A DNA stretch of 64,000 nt. Source: Corallococcus silvisoli. Its GTDB lineage: Bacteria > Myxococcota > Myxococcia > Myxococcales > Myxococcaceae. The DNA lies in NCBI RefSeq assembly GCF_009909145.1, contig NZ_JAAAPJ010000019.1, forward strand, positions 62,001-126,000, written 5' to 3'. This document shows positions 53,375-62,060 of this stretch, piece after piece; the stretch's first letter is position 1, and every line of letters starts with the position of its first letter. The translations under genes and the position numbers were made by a program. Under the pieces are notes generated by a model. That model saw nothing but the letters and a program-made list of their open reading frames with translations. It searched no databases and was not told the DNA's origin.

Positions 53375-54612
53375 TTCGCCGGAGCAGGCTCCGGGGCCTT
53401 CACCGTGACGACCGAGACCTTCCCCTTGTCCTGCTGAAGGGTGTGCGTGCTGCCGATCGCGAAGCGCTGGAACTCCTCCAGGGTCTCCGGCGTGTACGCG
53501 ACTGGCGGATGGCCTTCGCCCTGGAAGGCCACGGTGTACTTCGCGCCGCGTGAGTTGCGTTCCTTCTCACCCTTGGGCAACGCCCTGGCGGGGCGAAGCT
53601 CCGCGTCCGAGGGCCAGCGTGTCTCCAGCGTGGTGCCGCTCGCCTTCACGGTCCTCTCGAAGGTCCAGTTCCACTCCTTCCACGCGTACCACTGCGCGTC
53701 GCGCGACACGGTCCGGTAGCGAGGCTCCTGCCGCGAGAGCCGCACGTCGACGTAACGCGGCTCCTTGCGCGTCTTCGTCACCGAGCAATAGCGGGTGGTG
53801 CAGCGCCTCCCGCCGCCGGTACACGTGGTCTTGCACGTGGCGAAGCCGTTCCGGTTGCTCGTGCAGTTCTCCTTGCACGTCTCGGGCGTGGTGGAGCAGT
53901 CCTCGCCGCAGGCTTCCTTCTCCCGGTAGGTCTCGGTGGTGTACCCGGACTGACGCTGCTCCGTGTAATAGACGGTCTCGTAGCCGTCTGGCACCTGGTC
54001 GTCGTGGTGGTGGCGCCGGCCCTGGGCTCGCACCTGGAGGGCGCCCTCCGGCCGGTCCTCGGCGAAGCCCTCGTGGTCGACCAGGTGGTAGCGCTCCACG
54101 GTCACGGTGTGCTCCCAGGCGACCTCCTTCACCTGGAGCGCCCGCGTCCACTCCGGCCCGGCCGGGACAACCTGCTCGGAGATCGCCGCAGCGGACGGCG
54201 CAGGGGCGTTCCAGGCGCCGATCCCGAAGGGACAGCAACACCCGAAGAACACCACGACCAGCAGCGCGTAACCGCACCCGCGCCGGAACGACGATTGCGT
54301 CTTCTGCCCCGCGGCCGGAGCCGGAGAGGCGCCCTCGCTCGCCGGCGCTGCGGCACCGCAGTTCCGGCAGCTGCCGTCGAAGGCCCGCTGGTCGCTGTCG
54401 CAGTAGGCGCAGCGCCAGTTCGGTCCAGCGGTGGCCATTCGCAGGAGCGCCGCGTCGGTCACGGTCACGGCGGAGGCCGTGTCCTCCGGCATCTCGTACT
54501 GCTCGCTGCCGTCCTTCGCGTTCTTGCAGAACTGGCACACCGTATGGCGACCGAGGTTGCGGTGGGTGCAGTTCGTGCACCGCCAGAACATCTCAATCTG
54601 CCGCTCCGACAT
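53371..54612 (-). CDS. Zinc-ribbon membrane protein with Cys-rich periplasmic region
   Basis: 413 residues. Two N-terminal zinc fingers of RanBP2-like type: WRCTNCTHRNLGRHTVCQFC (about 10-29) and WRCAYCDSDQRAFDGSCRNC (about 66-85). One membrane segment near 112-132 (GCGYALLVVVFFGCCCPFG). The following region is Cys-rich (KEACGEDCSTTPETCKENCT, and CKTTCTGGGRRC) and Tyr/Arg-rich, ending in a Lys-rich beta domain. The domain order is unusual and I do not recognise a family. Its stop overlaps the DTW gene start. Confidence 0.7.
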   Translation of the reverse strand: MSERQIEMFWRCTNCTHRNLGRHTVCQFCKNAKDGSEQYEMPEDTASAVTVTDAALLRMATAGPNWRCAYCDSDQRAFDGSCRNCGAAAPASEGASPAPAAGQKTQSSFRRGCGYALLVVVFFGCCCPFGIGAWNAPAPSAAAISEQVVPAGPEWTRALQVKEVAWEHTVTVERYHLVDHEGFAEDRPEGALQVRAQGRRHHHDDQVPDGYETVYYTEQRQSGYTTETYREKEACGEDCSTTPETCKENCTSNRNGFATCKTTCTGGGRRCTTRYCSVTKTRKEPRYVDVRLSRQEPRYRTVSRDAQWYAWKEWNWTFERTVKASGTTLETRWPSDAELRPARALPKGEKERNSRGAKYTVAFQGEGHPPVAYTPETLEEFQRFAIGSTHTLQQDKGKVSVVTVKAPEPAPAK

Positions 54613-54670
54613 CCGTGTTCCCCCTCTGGAACAGGCACTGACTGCCGAGCCCTATACCATGTTCCACCCG

Positions 54671-54701
54671 CGCCGCCCGGATGCGGAGACTCCGGGCGGC
54701 G
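54671..54701. terminator. 11-bp hairpin downstream of the Cys-rich repeat lipoprotein gene
   Basis: GCCGCCCGGA (54672-54681) and TCCGGGCGGC (54691-54700) are perfectly complementary, extended by one C-G pair, with a 9-base loop. It lies 58 bases after the minus-strand stop at 54759 and before the zinc-ribbon gene, so it should end the lipoprotein transcript. There is no T tract. Confidence 0.6.
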
Positions 54702-54758
54702 TCCGTCGTGGAGCGGGGACCGTCACACGCAGGGGCGCGGCGGCCCCGAGCGCTTGGA

Positions 54759-55235
54759 CTACGGGTTCTGCGGCTCCTGCGGGCCAGGGAGGCAGTCCGC
54801 CGTGCACCAGCCCACCTCGTGGAAGTCGCAGAGGCCGTCACCGCACGTCTGGCTCCCGCAGTCCGCCAGGCAGGTGGCCACCGTCTCGCCGCCATTGCAG
54901 ATGCCGTCGCCGCACCAGGTGGAGGGGCCACAATCCGACGGGCACGTGGCGTGGGTCTCACCGTTGTTGCACCAGCCGTCCCCACAATAGGCAAGCGGGG
55001 TGCAGTCTTCGGCGCAGGTGTCGATGGACTCTCCATGGGCGGCGTCACAGAAGCCGTCACCACAGATGAAGGCACACGGCAGACAATTGAACGGGCCCAC
55101 GCCCCCACACGGACATTCGGTCCCGAGCGCGGCCTCATCCCGCGCCAGCGCGGCGGAGTCCACGTCCATGTTGCCGCACGCGGCGAACAGCCCCAATGAC
55201 AACCCAGCCAACATCACCACCAGACGCACTTTCAC
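54759..55235 (-). CDS. Cys-rich lipoprotein with CGDGxCxxGET repeats
   Basis: 158 residues from GTG 55235 (AGGAG six bases upstream). Signal with lipobox FAACGN. Four or five repeats of the form CGDGxC...GE(T/S)..TC..DC follow: CGDGFCDAAHGESIDTCAED, CGDGWCNNGETHATCPSDCG, CGDGICNGGETVATCLADCG and CGDGLC. This myxobacterial disulfide-rich repeat is probably a surface or stalk-like module; the Asp residues suggest calcium binding. Its function is unknown. Confidence 0.78.
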   Translation of the reverse strand: MKVRLVVMLAGLSLGLFAACGNMDVDSAALARDEAALGTECPCGGVGPFNCLPCAFICGDGFCDAAHGESIDTCAEDCTPLAYCGDGWCNNGETHATCPSDCGPSTWCGDGICNGGETVATCLADCGSQTCGDGLCDFHEVGWCTADCLPGPQEPQNP

Positions 55236-55263
55236 GGGAGACTCCTGGTTGGAGAGACCCATT

Positions 55264-55292
55264 GTGATAGCACAGCCTGTTTAAGCAGTTAA
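55264..55292 (-). promoter_or_regulatory. Possible promoter of the Cys-rich lipoprotein gene
   Basis: Reading the minus strand, TTAACT (55292-55287) and TATCAC (55269-55264) are separated by 17 bases in an AT-richer patch about 30 bases before the GTG start. Each hexamer matches 4 of 6 sigma-70 consensus bases. Confidence 0.45.
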
Positions 55293-55310
55293 ACCACCCC
55301 ACCCGCCCTA

Positions 55311-55338
55311 CCACGCCCAGGCTGAAACCCAGGCGTGG
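55311..55338. terminator. Hairpin after the P-domain lipoprotein gene
   Basis: CCACGCC (55311-55317) and GGCGTGG (55332-55338) form a perfect 7-bp stem with a 14-base loop, 22 bases downstream of the minus-strand stop at 55360. Confidence 0.45.
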
Positions 55339-55359
55339 CGGGCCATCGTGCGTCCCCGC

Positions 55360-56589
55360 TCAGTCGTAGCGGCTGGTCAGCTTCAGCGTCCACTCGCGAA
55401 GCCGGCCATTGCCCACGCCGGACGGGTTGACCACGTGCAGCTTCCACAGGCCGTTGATGGTGCCGTCGCGAGGAATGCCTCGCGTCACCGGGATGCGCTT
55501 GGGCGGCGTGCCTTCGTTCGGCCCGTCCCACAGCAGCGCCGTCTCACCGCCTGGATCCTCCAGCGTCAGCACCAGCTTGGACGGGTTGTTGTGCACCAGG
55601 TCCAGCTCCACGGTGATGTCCTCCGGCACCGTCGCCTGCCCCACCACCGACTGCCACGACGACTGCGGCGTCGTGTTGCCATGCAACGCCAGGTCCGAGT
55701 ACGCCGTGAACTCACCCGACATCCACGCCGGCCGGCACCAGCCCTCCGTCGCGCCCGACGCCAGTCCGTGGCACGTCAGCCCCGCCTGACACGGCACGAA
55801 CAGCGAGCACGCCGCGCTGTCCCCCGGCAGGCTCGCCGTCGTCACACAGCGGCCGTACGGGCTGGAGGCGTCGCCCGGGATGCCCTCGCACGCGAGCCCT
55901 GACTGGCAGGTCGTCGCGCCCGTGCACGGGTCCCCCTCCGCCCCCTGCCGCGTCGCCGTCTTGAGGTTCTGGAGCGACGTGCCATCCACGCCCGGCAGCC
56001 GCCCCAGCTTCAGGATGTGGAGGAACGGCCGCGCCGCCACCACCGCGTTCGCCGCCACAGCCGACAGGCCGTAGGTCGTCTGCAACGCCCCCACCGACTG
56101 CGCGTTCACCACCGCCAGCGCCCGGCGTGCCTCGGCCACGTTGAACGGCACCCCCTGGAACGTCCCCACCGCCCCGTCCACCGGCAGCTCCACCCGGCCC
56201 GTGCCCCGCGCGTACATCTCCAGCAAGGAGAGCGCCACCGGCCCCACCTGGTTCAGCGCGGCCACCTGCTCGATGGAGACGAACCGCCGGTCGTCCCCCG
56301 TGTGCAGCACGCCGTCCGGGCCCTCGCGCCAGTCGATGATGCTCTGCGCCGCCTGCGAGTTCAGCGGCACCTGCGTGTCCAGCACGGAGAACGTCGTGGA
56401 CGGATCATTGAGGAACGACACCACGCCGTTGCCGGCGGGCGTGCCCGTGGCCAGCTCCTGCCCCTGGGCGGCCAGCGCGGGCACGGCGTTGTCCGACACC
56501 GCGGCGGCGCCGCAGCTCAGGAGGAATGGAATCGAGGAAAACGACAGAAAACGACGGAGTCTGGAGGTCATGCCCTCCATGTACTCCAT
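55360..56589 (-). CDS. Lipoprotein with C-terminal proprotein-convertase P domain
   Basis: 409 residues; ATG 56589 has AGGGAG seven bases upstream (ATG 56571 possible). Signal with lipobox LLSCG. The middle region (about 85-205) holds helix-hairpin-helix-like segments (ILKLGRLPGVDGTSLQNL, and QVAALNQVGPVALSLL). A Cys cluster follows (CTGATTCQSGLACEG). The last 110 residues are a P domain: VPEDITVELDLVHNNPSKLV, LTLEDPGGETALLWDGPNEG and GLWKLHVVNPSGVGNGRLRE. Such domains act as targeting or stability modules on secreted proteins. No protease is fused. Confidence 0.82.
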   Translation of the reverse strand: MEYMEGMTSRLRRFLSFSSIPFLLSCGAAAVSDNAVPALAAQGQELATGTPAGNGVVSFLNDPSTTFSVLDTQVPLNSQAAQSIIDWREGPDGVLHTGDDRRFVSIEQVAALNQVGPVALSLLEMYARGTGRVELPVDGAVGTFQGVPFNVAEARRALAVVNAQSVGALQTTYGLSAVAANAVVAARPFLHILKLGRLPGVDGTSLQNLKTATRQGAEGDPCTGATTCQSGLACEGIPGDASSPYGRCVTTASLPGDSAACSLFVPCQAGLTCHGLASGATEGWCRPAWMSGEFTAYSDLALHGNTTPQSSWQSVVGQATVPEDITVELDLVHNNPSKLVLTLEDPGGETALLWDGPNEGTPPKRIPVTRGIPRDGTINGLWKLHVVNPSGVGNGRLREWTLKLTSRYD

Positions 56590-56613
56590 GGCGCGCTCCC
56601 TGTCGGCGACCGG

Positions 56614-58113
56614 TCAGGTCCTGTCCTGATAGAGGGCGATGACGCCGTGCACCTGATCCGTGACGTGCTGGAGGCTGTCGGCCGCGGCGTGGGTGGCCTC
56701 CACCCGCGCGACCGACGCCTGCATCAGCTCCGTCAGGTCCGACACGGCGTTGAAGATCTGCGACACGCCCGCGGACTGCTGGCTCACCGACGCCGAGATC
56801 TGGCGCACGGCGTCCGCGTTGCCCTGCACCAGCCCGGACAGCATGCGCAGCCGGTCTCCGGAGGCGCGGATGGTCTCGATGCTCCGCCCCATGCGCTCGC
56901 CGCCCTGACGGGTGAGGTCCACCACGCCCTGGATGCGCGAGCGCGTATCATCCAGCACGGCGCGCACCTGCTGCGTCGCCGTCACGGACTGGGACGCGAG
57001 CCCCCGGATCTCCCGCGCCACCACCGCGAAGCCTCGCCCCGCCTCCCCCACCCGGGCCGCCTCGATGGCGGCGTTGATGGCGAGCACGTTGGACTGGTCC
57101 GCCAGGTCCTGCACCGTCCGGGTGATGCCGGCGATCCGCTCCGTGTACGCCGCGAGCGCCTGGACGCGCTCGGAGAGGTCCGTCGCCTGCGCACGCAGGT
57201 CCGCCAGTCCCTCCACGCTCCGGCCCATGGCCTCCTCCACCGCCGCGCCCACGTCCCCGGCCTCCTCCGTGCTCCTCAGCACCTTCGTCGCCTGCGCGGA
57301 GGCCAGCAGCGACGTCTGGCGGATCTCCTCCGCCGTCACGCGCGTCTCCTCCAGCGCCCGCGCCTGCCGGGCCAGCTCGTGGCGCTGCTCACCCGTGGAC
57401 TCCGACAGCGTCCGCATGGAGTCGCGCAGCGCATCCGCGGACCCCACCAGCGGCCGGACCACCCGCTCCTCCACCGCCTGCCGCGACAGCTCCAGCTGCG
57501 CCTCCCGCTCCGACGCCGAGCGGAGATCCCGCTGGCCCTGGACACAGGAGACAATGAGGAAGAAGTCCTCGAAGGCCACCCACGCCAGGTGCTCCATCCA
57601 CCGCCAGGACTCCCGCGCGTGCATGCCGAAGATGGACTCCGGCCAGAAGGCGCCTCGCAGGAAGAGGTCCGCCCCCACCACGCCGCTGAAGGTCAGCAGC
57701 ACCCTCCAATCCCGGTAGATGGCGAGCAGCGCCAGCGAACCGAAGATGTGGAAATGCGTCTCGATGCGTCCCCCCGTCAGGTGGACGAGCAGGCCGGACA
57801 TCATCGCCTGCCCCACCGCGATGATGTGCCGCGTGGACTCACGTCCGGGGCGCGCCAGCGCGAGCACCACCGGCGGCCCGCCGAAGAGGAGCCCCAGCCC
57901 CACCGCCACCTCGACGTGGAAGTGGACCGCGCTCTCCAATCCCTCCCAGGCCCGAGGAGACACGGTGAGCGCCGCGATGATGCCCGCCAGCCATTGCAAC
58001 ACCATCAGGACCACGAAGGTCCGGTCCGTGCGCCGGCCCAATGTCAGACACTGCTCCTCGAAGAGCTGGCGCGACCGCGCGGACACATCGGCTTCGGACA
58101 GTTGGATTCTCAT
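56614..58113 (-). CDS. Methyl-accepting chemotaxis protein with His-rich membrane sensor domain
   Basis: 499 residues. The N-terminal 205 residues form about six membrane helices with conserved-looking His motifs (VHFHVEVAVGLGLL and TGGRIETHFHIFGSLALLAI, then YRDWRVLL). No periplasmic domain is present. The cytoplasmic signalling domain (about 240-495) has the MCP hairpin tip form IAGITRTVQDLADQSNVLAI, NAAIEAARVGEAGRGFAVVA and EIRGLASQS. It probably senses membrane or redox state through the helices and feeds a CheA-type pathway. The signal is not known. Confidence 0.9.
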   Translation of the reverse strand: MRIQLSEADVSARSRQLFEEQCLTLGRRTDRTFVVLMVLQWLAGIIAALTVSPRAWEGLESAVHFHVEVAVGLGLLFGGPPVVLALARPGRESTRHIIAVGQAMMSGLLVHLTGGRIETHFHIFGSLALLAIYRDWRVLLTFSGVVGADLFLRGAFWPESIFGMHARESWRWMEHLAWVAFEDFFLIVSCVQGQRDLRSASEREAQLELSRQAVEERVVRPLVGSADALRDSMRTLSESTGEQRHELARQARALEETRVTAEEIRQTSLLASAQATKVLRSTEEAGDVGAAVEEAMGRSVEGLADLRAQATDLSERVQALAAYTERIAGITRTVQDLADQSNVLAINAAIEAARVGEAGRGFAVVAREIRGLASQSVTATQQVRAVLDDTRSRIQGVVDLTRQGGERMGRSIETIRASGDRLRMLSGLVQGNADAVRQISASVSQQSAGVSQIFNAVSDLTELMQASVARVEATHAAADSLQHVTDQVHGVIALYQDRT

Positions 58114-58564
58114 CGCGGGGTTTCACCGGAGGAACGCGGGGGCGCCGTCAGCGCACGACCCAGGACGGGGACGGAGGACGCCGGGGCCGAAGCCCACGGC
58201 GCATGGATGGCCCGGGCCGCCCACGACAACCCCGTCGGCGCGAGCCCTCCACCGCTCGACCACGGCAGGGCCCTGCGCCGGAGCGCGATGTGTTTCAGAC
58301 CCGCTTCAAGGGACGCCCGGGCCGGGGCATCCCTGGGGCCTTGCGCGACAACCGGGGCGGCCATTCGCCGCCATGCTGGTGAGTTCCCGTGTCATTGGCA
58401 ATCCGGAAACAAGCAGGCGGGGATGGACAAACGCCAAACTCGAATAGCAATCAACTCCGGAACCTGACGTGAGACAGGAGAGAACATGCGACGTCCCCCT
58501 GGATAGCCCGGAGATTCAGCGTCCTCACGCGCCAGGATGGCGAACCCCCGGGAGGCGCCTTGCT
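58114..58564. other. 451-base stretch without a convincing gene
   Basis: The gap lies between the chemoreceptor start and the glycosyltransferase stop. No frame shows the GC3 pattern of real genes. It includes an AT-richer patch (58400-58470), a ribosome-like AGGAGAGAAC followed by an ATG with only six codons at 58490, and the chemoreceptor promoter by position. It may hold a small RNA; I see no clear motif. Confidence 0.4.
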
Positions 58565-60478
58565 TCAGCCGTGGGCCTCGCGCCACTCCAGGGCCGACTC
58601 CTCTTCTTGCGCCGGGAAGCGAAGCAGCGGGAGCAGTTGCTCGCGGATGAGCGGCTCCCAGCCCAGCCGCTCCGAGAGCGCCCACCCCGTCGCCAGGAGC
58701 AGGCGGCCTTCATGCGCGTCGCGCGGGAGGCGGCGGACCACCTCCTCCGCCACGCGCTCCGCGGTCCTCAGCTCCTGCTCGCGGAGCACCGCCGGGGCCA
58801 GCGCCTTCCAGGCCTCCACGGTGTGCGCGAGGCCCGCGTCCCTGGCGTCCGCCACCGGGTCCGCCACCACCAGGTTCGGATGCGCCGACTCCGACAGGCG
58901 CTGCCGCTCGCACACGGCGCGCAGCGCACGCCGCGCGCCACTCACCCCGGAGATGACGCAGATGGCGCCGCACCCCAGCGCCTCCAACTGTGCGAGGCCG
59001 TAGGACTCGTAGAGCGACTGCCCCAGGGACACCTCCGTGGCCCGGTGCAGGTCGTCCCGCGTGAAGTCCAGCCCCTCGGGCCACGCAGGCTGGTTCACCA
59101 GCGCGATGTGCACGCCGGTGTCCTTCGCGTTGAACGCCTCCACCCTCGCCTTCACGCTCCGCAGGTTGTCGGACGGCTCCGCCTCGTTCCATTCCGTCAC
59201 CATCACCAGCAGCGCGGGCTTCCGCTCCGGCGGCAACAACGTGGCCAGGTGCTCGCAGACGTCCACGTCCCGCCACAGGCCCTTGCAGACCTCGTCCCGG
59301 GCGATGTGCGTGAGCAACAGCCGGAAGTCCTTCCCCCAGTGCTTGCGCGCATGGCGCAGCACCCGCGCCCGAGCCGCCTCCTTCGCGTCCCAGCCCGTTT
59401 CAATCGGCCGATGCCCGTGGGGCACCACCGTCACCGGATGGAGCGCGTAGCGCGTGTCCAGGAAGCGCAGCTCGTCCGCCACGGACGCGCTCACCGCGCC
59501 CACCCGGTCGCACAGGTGGCCGTTGCGGAGGATCTGGAAGCTGGGCCACGCGCCAACCGGATACACCTCGTCGAGCGTGCGGCCCGCCTCCAGGCCCAGG
59601 CGCTGGATGTTGTAGTAGCGCGCGTCGGACGCGCCCTGCCCCTGCTCGCCGGACTCCACGAGCGCCCGGGGCGTGCGCACCTCGCCCGCGTAGTACACCG
59701 TGCGGCACCAGTCCCGTCCGTCCAATAGCGCCTTGTACGCGAGCGGCAGCGACAGGTGCTCCTGCGCCAGGAGGACCGTCCCCGCCCCGTCCCTGGACCG
59801 CAGCCGCTCCAGCGCGTCGAAGACGGGCTCCGCGAGCGTGACGGCCAGCATCGCGTCGTGATCCAACGGCGGCGCATCCACGAGGCCATGGCGCACCGCG
59901 CGCCGGAACAACCGGTTCACCCACGGTGCCGCCCCCAGCCGCGTCCCGTGGCGCTGGCGCCAGACGCGCGACAGCATCCGCCACGGCGCTGGACGCCGCC
60001 CCCGGCAGTCGAACACGAGGTCCACCCCGAACAGGGTGTGCAGCCGCGCCAGGAACCGGGGCAGCGTCCCCATCCGCACCCGGTGGCCCCGGAGCACGTC
60101 GGTGACGTCCACGAGCAGCACCTCCACCGGCCCGCCCGGAGCGTCGCGCCGCCCGTAGACGAACGACACGTCGTGCTTCTCCTCCAGCGGCCGGAAGACG
60201 CGCGTCCACCGCTCCGGGTTGTTGCGCCGCAGGCCGCTGTAGAACACCTCGCCGTGCGCCTCCAGGTCGTGAACGAGTGACGCCTCCGACGCGTAGCTCC
60301 CCGGCCCGCACGGACGCACCGCCGGGCTCACCAGCAGCGTGCGCGGGAAGGCCTGGCGGTACTCGGGCGCCGCCAGCAGGTGCTCCAGCACCACGCCCAT
60401 CCCGCCGCGCGTGCGCGTGGCCTCGTGGGAGAGATGCACGAGCAGGTCTCCCCGAGCCCCCAGGTCCACCGTGCTCAT
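58565..60478 (-). CDS. Glycosyltransferase, GT4/GT1-like
   Basis: 637 residues from ATG 60478, which overlaps the PIG-L stop as ATGA. The N-terminal half (1-330) is a GT-B acceptor domain starting VHLSHEATRTRGGMGVVLEH, with the glycogen-synthase-like RTRGGMGVV loop. The second half has the nucleotide-sugar domain: SLGQSLYESYGLAQLEALGC is the E-x7-E motif of GT4 enzymes, followed by GAICVISGVSG. It likely transfers a sugar in polysaccharide or glycolipid synthesis. Pairing with a PIG-L deacetylase supports a GlcNAc-containing product. Confidence 0.88.
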   Translation of the reverse strand: MSTVDLGARGDLLVHLSHEATRTRGGMGVVLEHLLAAPEYRQAFPRTLLVSPAVRPCGPGSYASEASLVHDLEAHGEVFYSGLRRNNPERWTRVFRPLEEKHDVSFVYGRRDAPGGPVEVLLVDVTDVLRGHRVRMGTLPRFLARLHTLFGVDLVFDCRGRRPAPWRMLSRVWRQRHGTRLGAAPWVNRLFRRAVRHGLVDAPPLDHDAMLAVTLAEPVFDALERLRSRDGAGTVLLAQEHLSLPLAYKALLDGRDWCRTVYYAGEVRTPRALVESGEQGQGASDARYYNIQRLGLEAGRTLDEVYPVGAWPSFQILRNGHLCDRVGAVSASVADELRFLDTRYALHPVTVVPHGHRPIETGWDAKEAARARVLRHARKHWGKDFRLLLTHIARDEVCKGLWRDVDVCEHLATLLPPERKPALLVMVTEWNEAEPSDNLRSVKARVEAFNAKDTGVHIALVNQPAWPEGLDFTRDDLHRATEVSLGQSLYESYGLAQLEALGCGAICVISGVSGARRALRAVCERQRLSESAHPNLVVADPVADARDAGLAHTVEAWKALAPAVLREQELRTAERVAEEVVRRLPRDAHEGRLLLATGWALSERLGWEPLIREQLLPLLRFPAQEEESALEWREAHG

Positions 60479-61209
60479 GGCGCCACCGTCCAGACCCGCT
60501 CGCACAGCCCCCTGCCCGCCCCCAACCGCCTCGCGTGCGCCTCCACCGCGGGCAGCGTCAGCGGCTCCAGCTGGCTCGCGTAGAACGACAGCCCCCGCAG
60601 CTTCGCGGGCCACAGCGCCGTCACGTCCAGACACCGGGGCGACAGCCCGAGCGCCCACGCGTAGTCCACGATTTCATCCTCGGGCGGGTGCGCGGAGTAC
60701 GGCAGGTCATCGTAGTAGACGACGCCCCGGTCGCCGCGCAGCGCGCGCACCGCGTCGCGCACCAGCAGGTGGTCCACATGGCTGGAGATGCCCAGCGGCA
60801 CGTAGCAGACCGCCTCCGGGGACACGCAGGCCAGCACCTCCTCCAGCGCCAACCGGAGGCGCGTGGCCAGCGCCGCCAGGGCCGCCTCCGGCTCCGGCGC
60901 GCCCCCCGGCGGCGCGCGCAGGCTCGTGTCCCGGAAGCCCAGGTGCACGAGGTCCGCGCCGTGCGCCCGGGCGAACCGCCGGTCCTCGCCCATCCGCAGC
61001 GACGACACCTGCAGCGCTCGCGACGGGTCCACCGGCAGCTCGAACTCCCAACAGCTCTGCGAGAAGACCGTGACGAGCGTGGGCACGATGCCTCGGGGCA
61101 CGCCCAAGAGGCTCGCGTACGCGCCCAGCGCCACGTCATCCGGATGCGGTGAGAAGAACACGTGCTCCGGCCCGCCCTCGTCCCGCCGCTGCCGCGCTCG
61201 CTCAGACAC
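60475..61209 (-). CDS. PIG-L family deacetylase
   Basis: 244 residues. The zinc motif HPDD is in FFSPHPDDVALGAY and the second zinc His in SSHVDHLLVRDAVR. The family removes acetyl groups from GlcNAc-type sugars (MshB, PIG-L, BshB). Its stop overlaps the start of the glycosyltransferase gene and its start overlaps the upstream gene's stop by 8 bases, so the three form a tight operon. The product could be a deacetylated surface glycan. Confidence 0.92.
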   Translation of the reverse strand: MSERARQRRDEGGPEHVFFSPHPDDVALGAYASLLGVPRGIVPTLVTVFSQSCWEFELPVDPSRALQVSSLRMGEDRRFARAHGADLVHLGFRDTSLRAPPGGAPEPEAALAALATRLRLALEEVLACVSPEAVCYVPLGISSHVDHLLVRDAVRALRGDRGVVYYDDLPYSAHPPEDEIVDYAWALGLSPRCLDVTALWPAKLRGLSFYASQLEPLTLPAVEAHARRLGAGRGLCERVWTVAP

Positions 61210-61606
61210 GGGCGCCTCCCACTCGCGCCGCCGTGGACCTCGCGTCCAGCGGCGAGGCGCTCAGGTCGCCCTTGAGCATCGCGAAGCCCAGGAGGCCGGC
61301 GCGCCCGCCACCGTTGACCACCGTGCGCCGGAGCGCCCACACTGGCGCTTCCCGTCCGCGCGGCGGCCTCTCCAAGAAGCGGCCCGCGGTGCGGAGGAGC
61401 GGCTGCGACAGGAGCACACGCGGGGCGGTGGCCTCGTGGCGTTGGGACAGCCCCTCCAGCGGGTGGCGCGACGCGGAGCCCCCGAGACGCTCCAGGTTGA
61501 AGAAGCCTTGCGTGGCACGGTGCGCGCCGCGTCGCCACGCGAAGGCCCTCCGCGGGCTGGGCGTCCCGGCCCCCGAGCCCTCCACGCGCGGCGGCCGGAG
61601 GTCCAT
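61202..61606 (-). CDS. Possible GT2 C-terminal fragment or small unknown protein
   Basis: 134 residues from ATG 61606; upstream to 61723 the frame is open but codon use turns poor. Third positions are strongly G/C, so coding is likely. The end, LRRTVVNGGGRAGLLGFAML followed by KGDLSA, resembles the tail of family 2 glycosyltransferases (G-G-x-DGRAGL...). The nucleotide-sugar domain of such an enzyme is absent, so it may be a truncated gene. It overlaps the PIG-L start. Confidence 0.45.
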   Translation of the reverse strand: MDLRPPRVEGSGAGTPSPRRAFAWRRGAHRATQGFFNLERLGGSASRHPLEGLSQRHEATAPRVLLSQPLLRTAGRFLERPPRGREAPVWALRRTVVNGGGRAGLLGFAMLKGDLSASPLDARSTAARVGGARV

Positions 61607-62060
61607 GGCGCGTGGTGTCCGCCTCCGGATGAGGCCCTCGCGCCCTGAAGGGAACGGCCTTGCGTGGGGGGACGGGACCGGAGTCCTGGACGCGGCGTCG
61701 GGCATGGGATGTCGGGTCGTCATGGGTGGGATTCAGGCTGAGACGTGTCGCAGATTACGGGTGGGCTCTGACATGCCCGGACCCGTCCCGACCTGGACCC
61801 GCGTCCAATGCCTCTCAATTCCAGCCACCTCCCAGGTCACCTGGCACACCCGTCACGGAGGCCGTGGCGGCGGCGTCCAGGAGCGGTCCGTCCAGCGGGA
61901 GACACCGGCTGTCTCCACTCGGAAAATGGATTCATTCGCGCGGGGCGTTCGGCACACTCCGAGACATCCGGAGGCCCGGCTGTACGGGTGGAGACAGCCC
62001 TTGCGACGCGGGGGCCGGTGCCTTGACGGAGGCCCCGCCGCTCGCGCTCCAATCCCTGTC
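61607..62060. other. 454-base stretch with no assigned gene
   Basis: The stretch between the possible GT2 fragment and the PEGA lipoprotein gene has lower GC3 bias in every frame and short frames only. It must carry the divergent promoters. No hairpin or repeat stood out. Confidence 0.4.
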
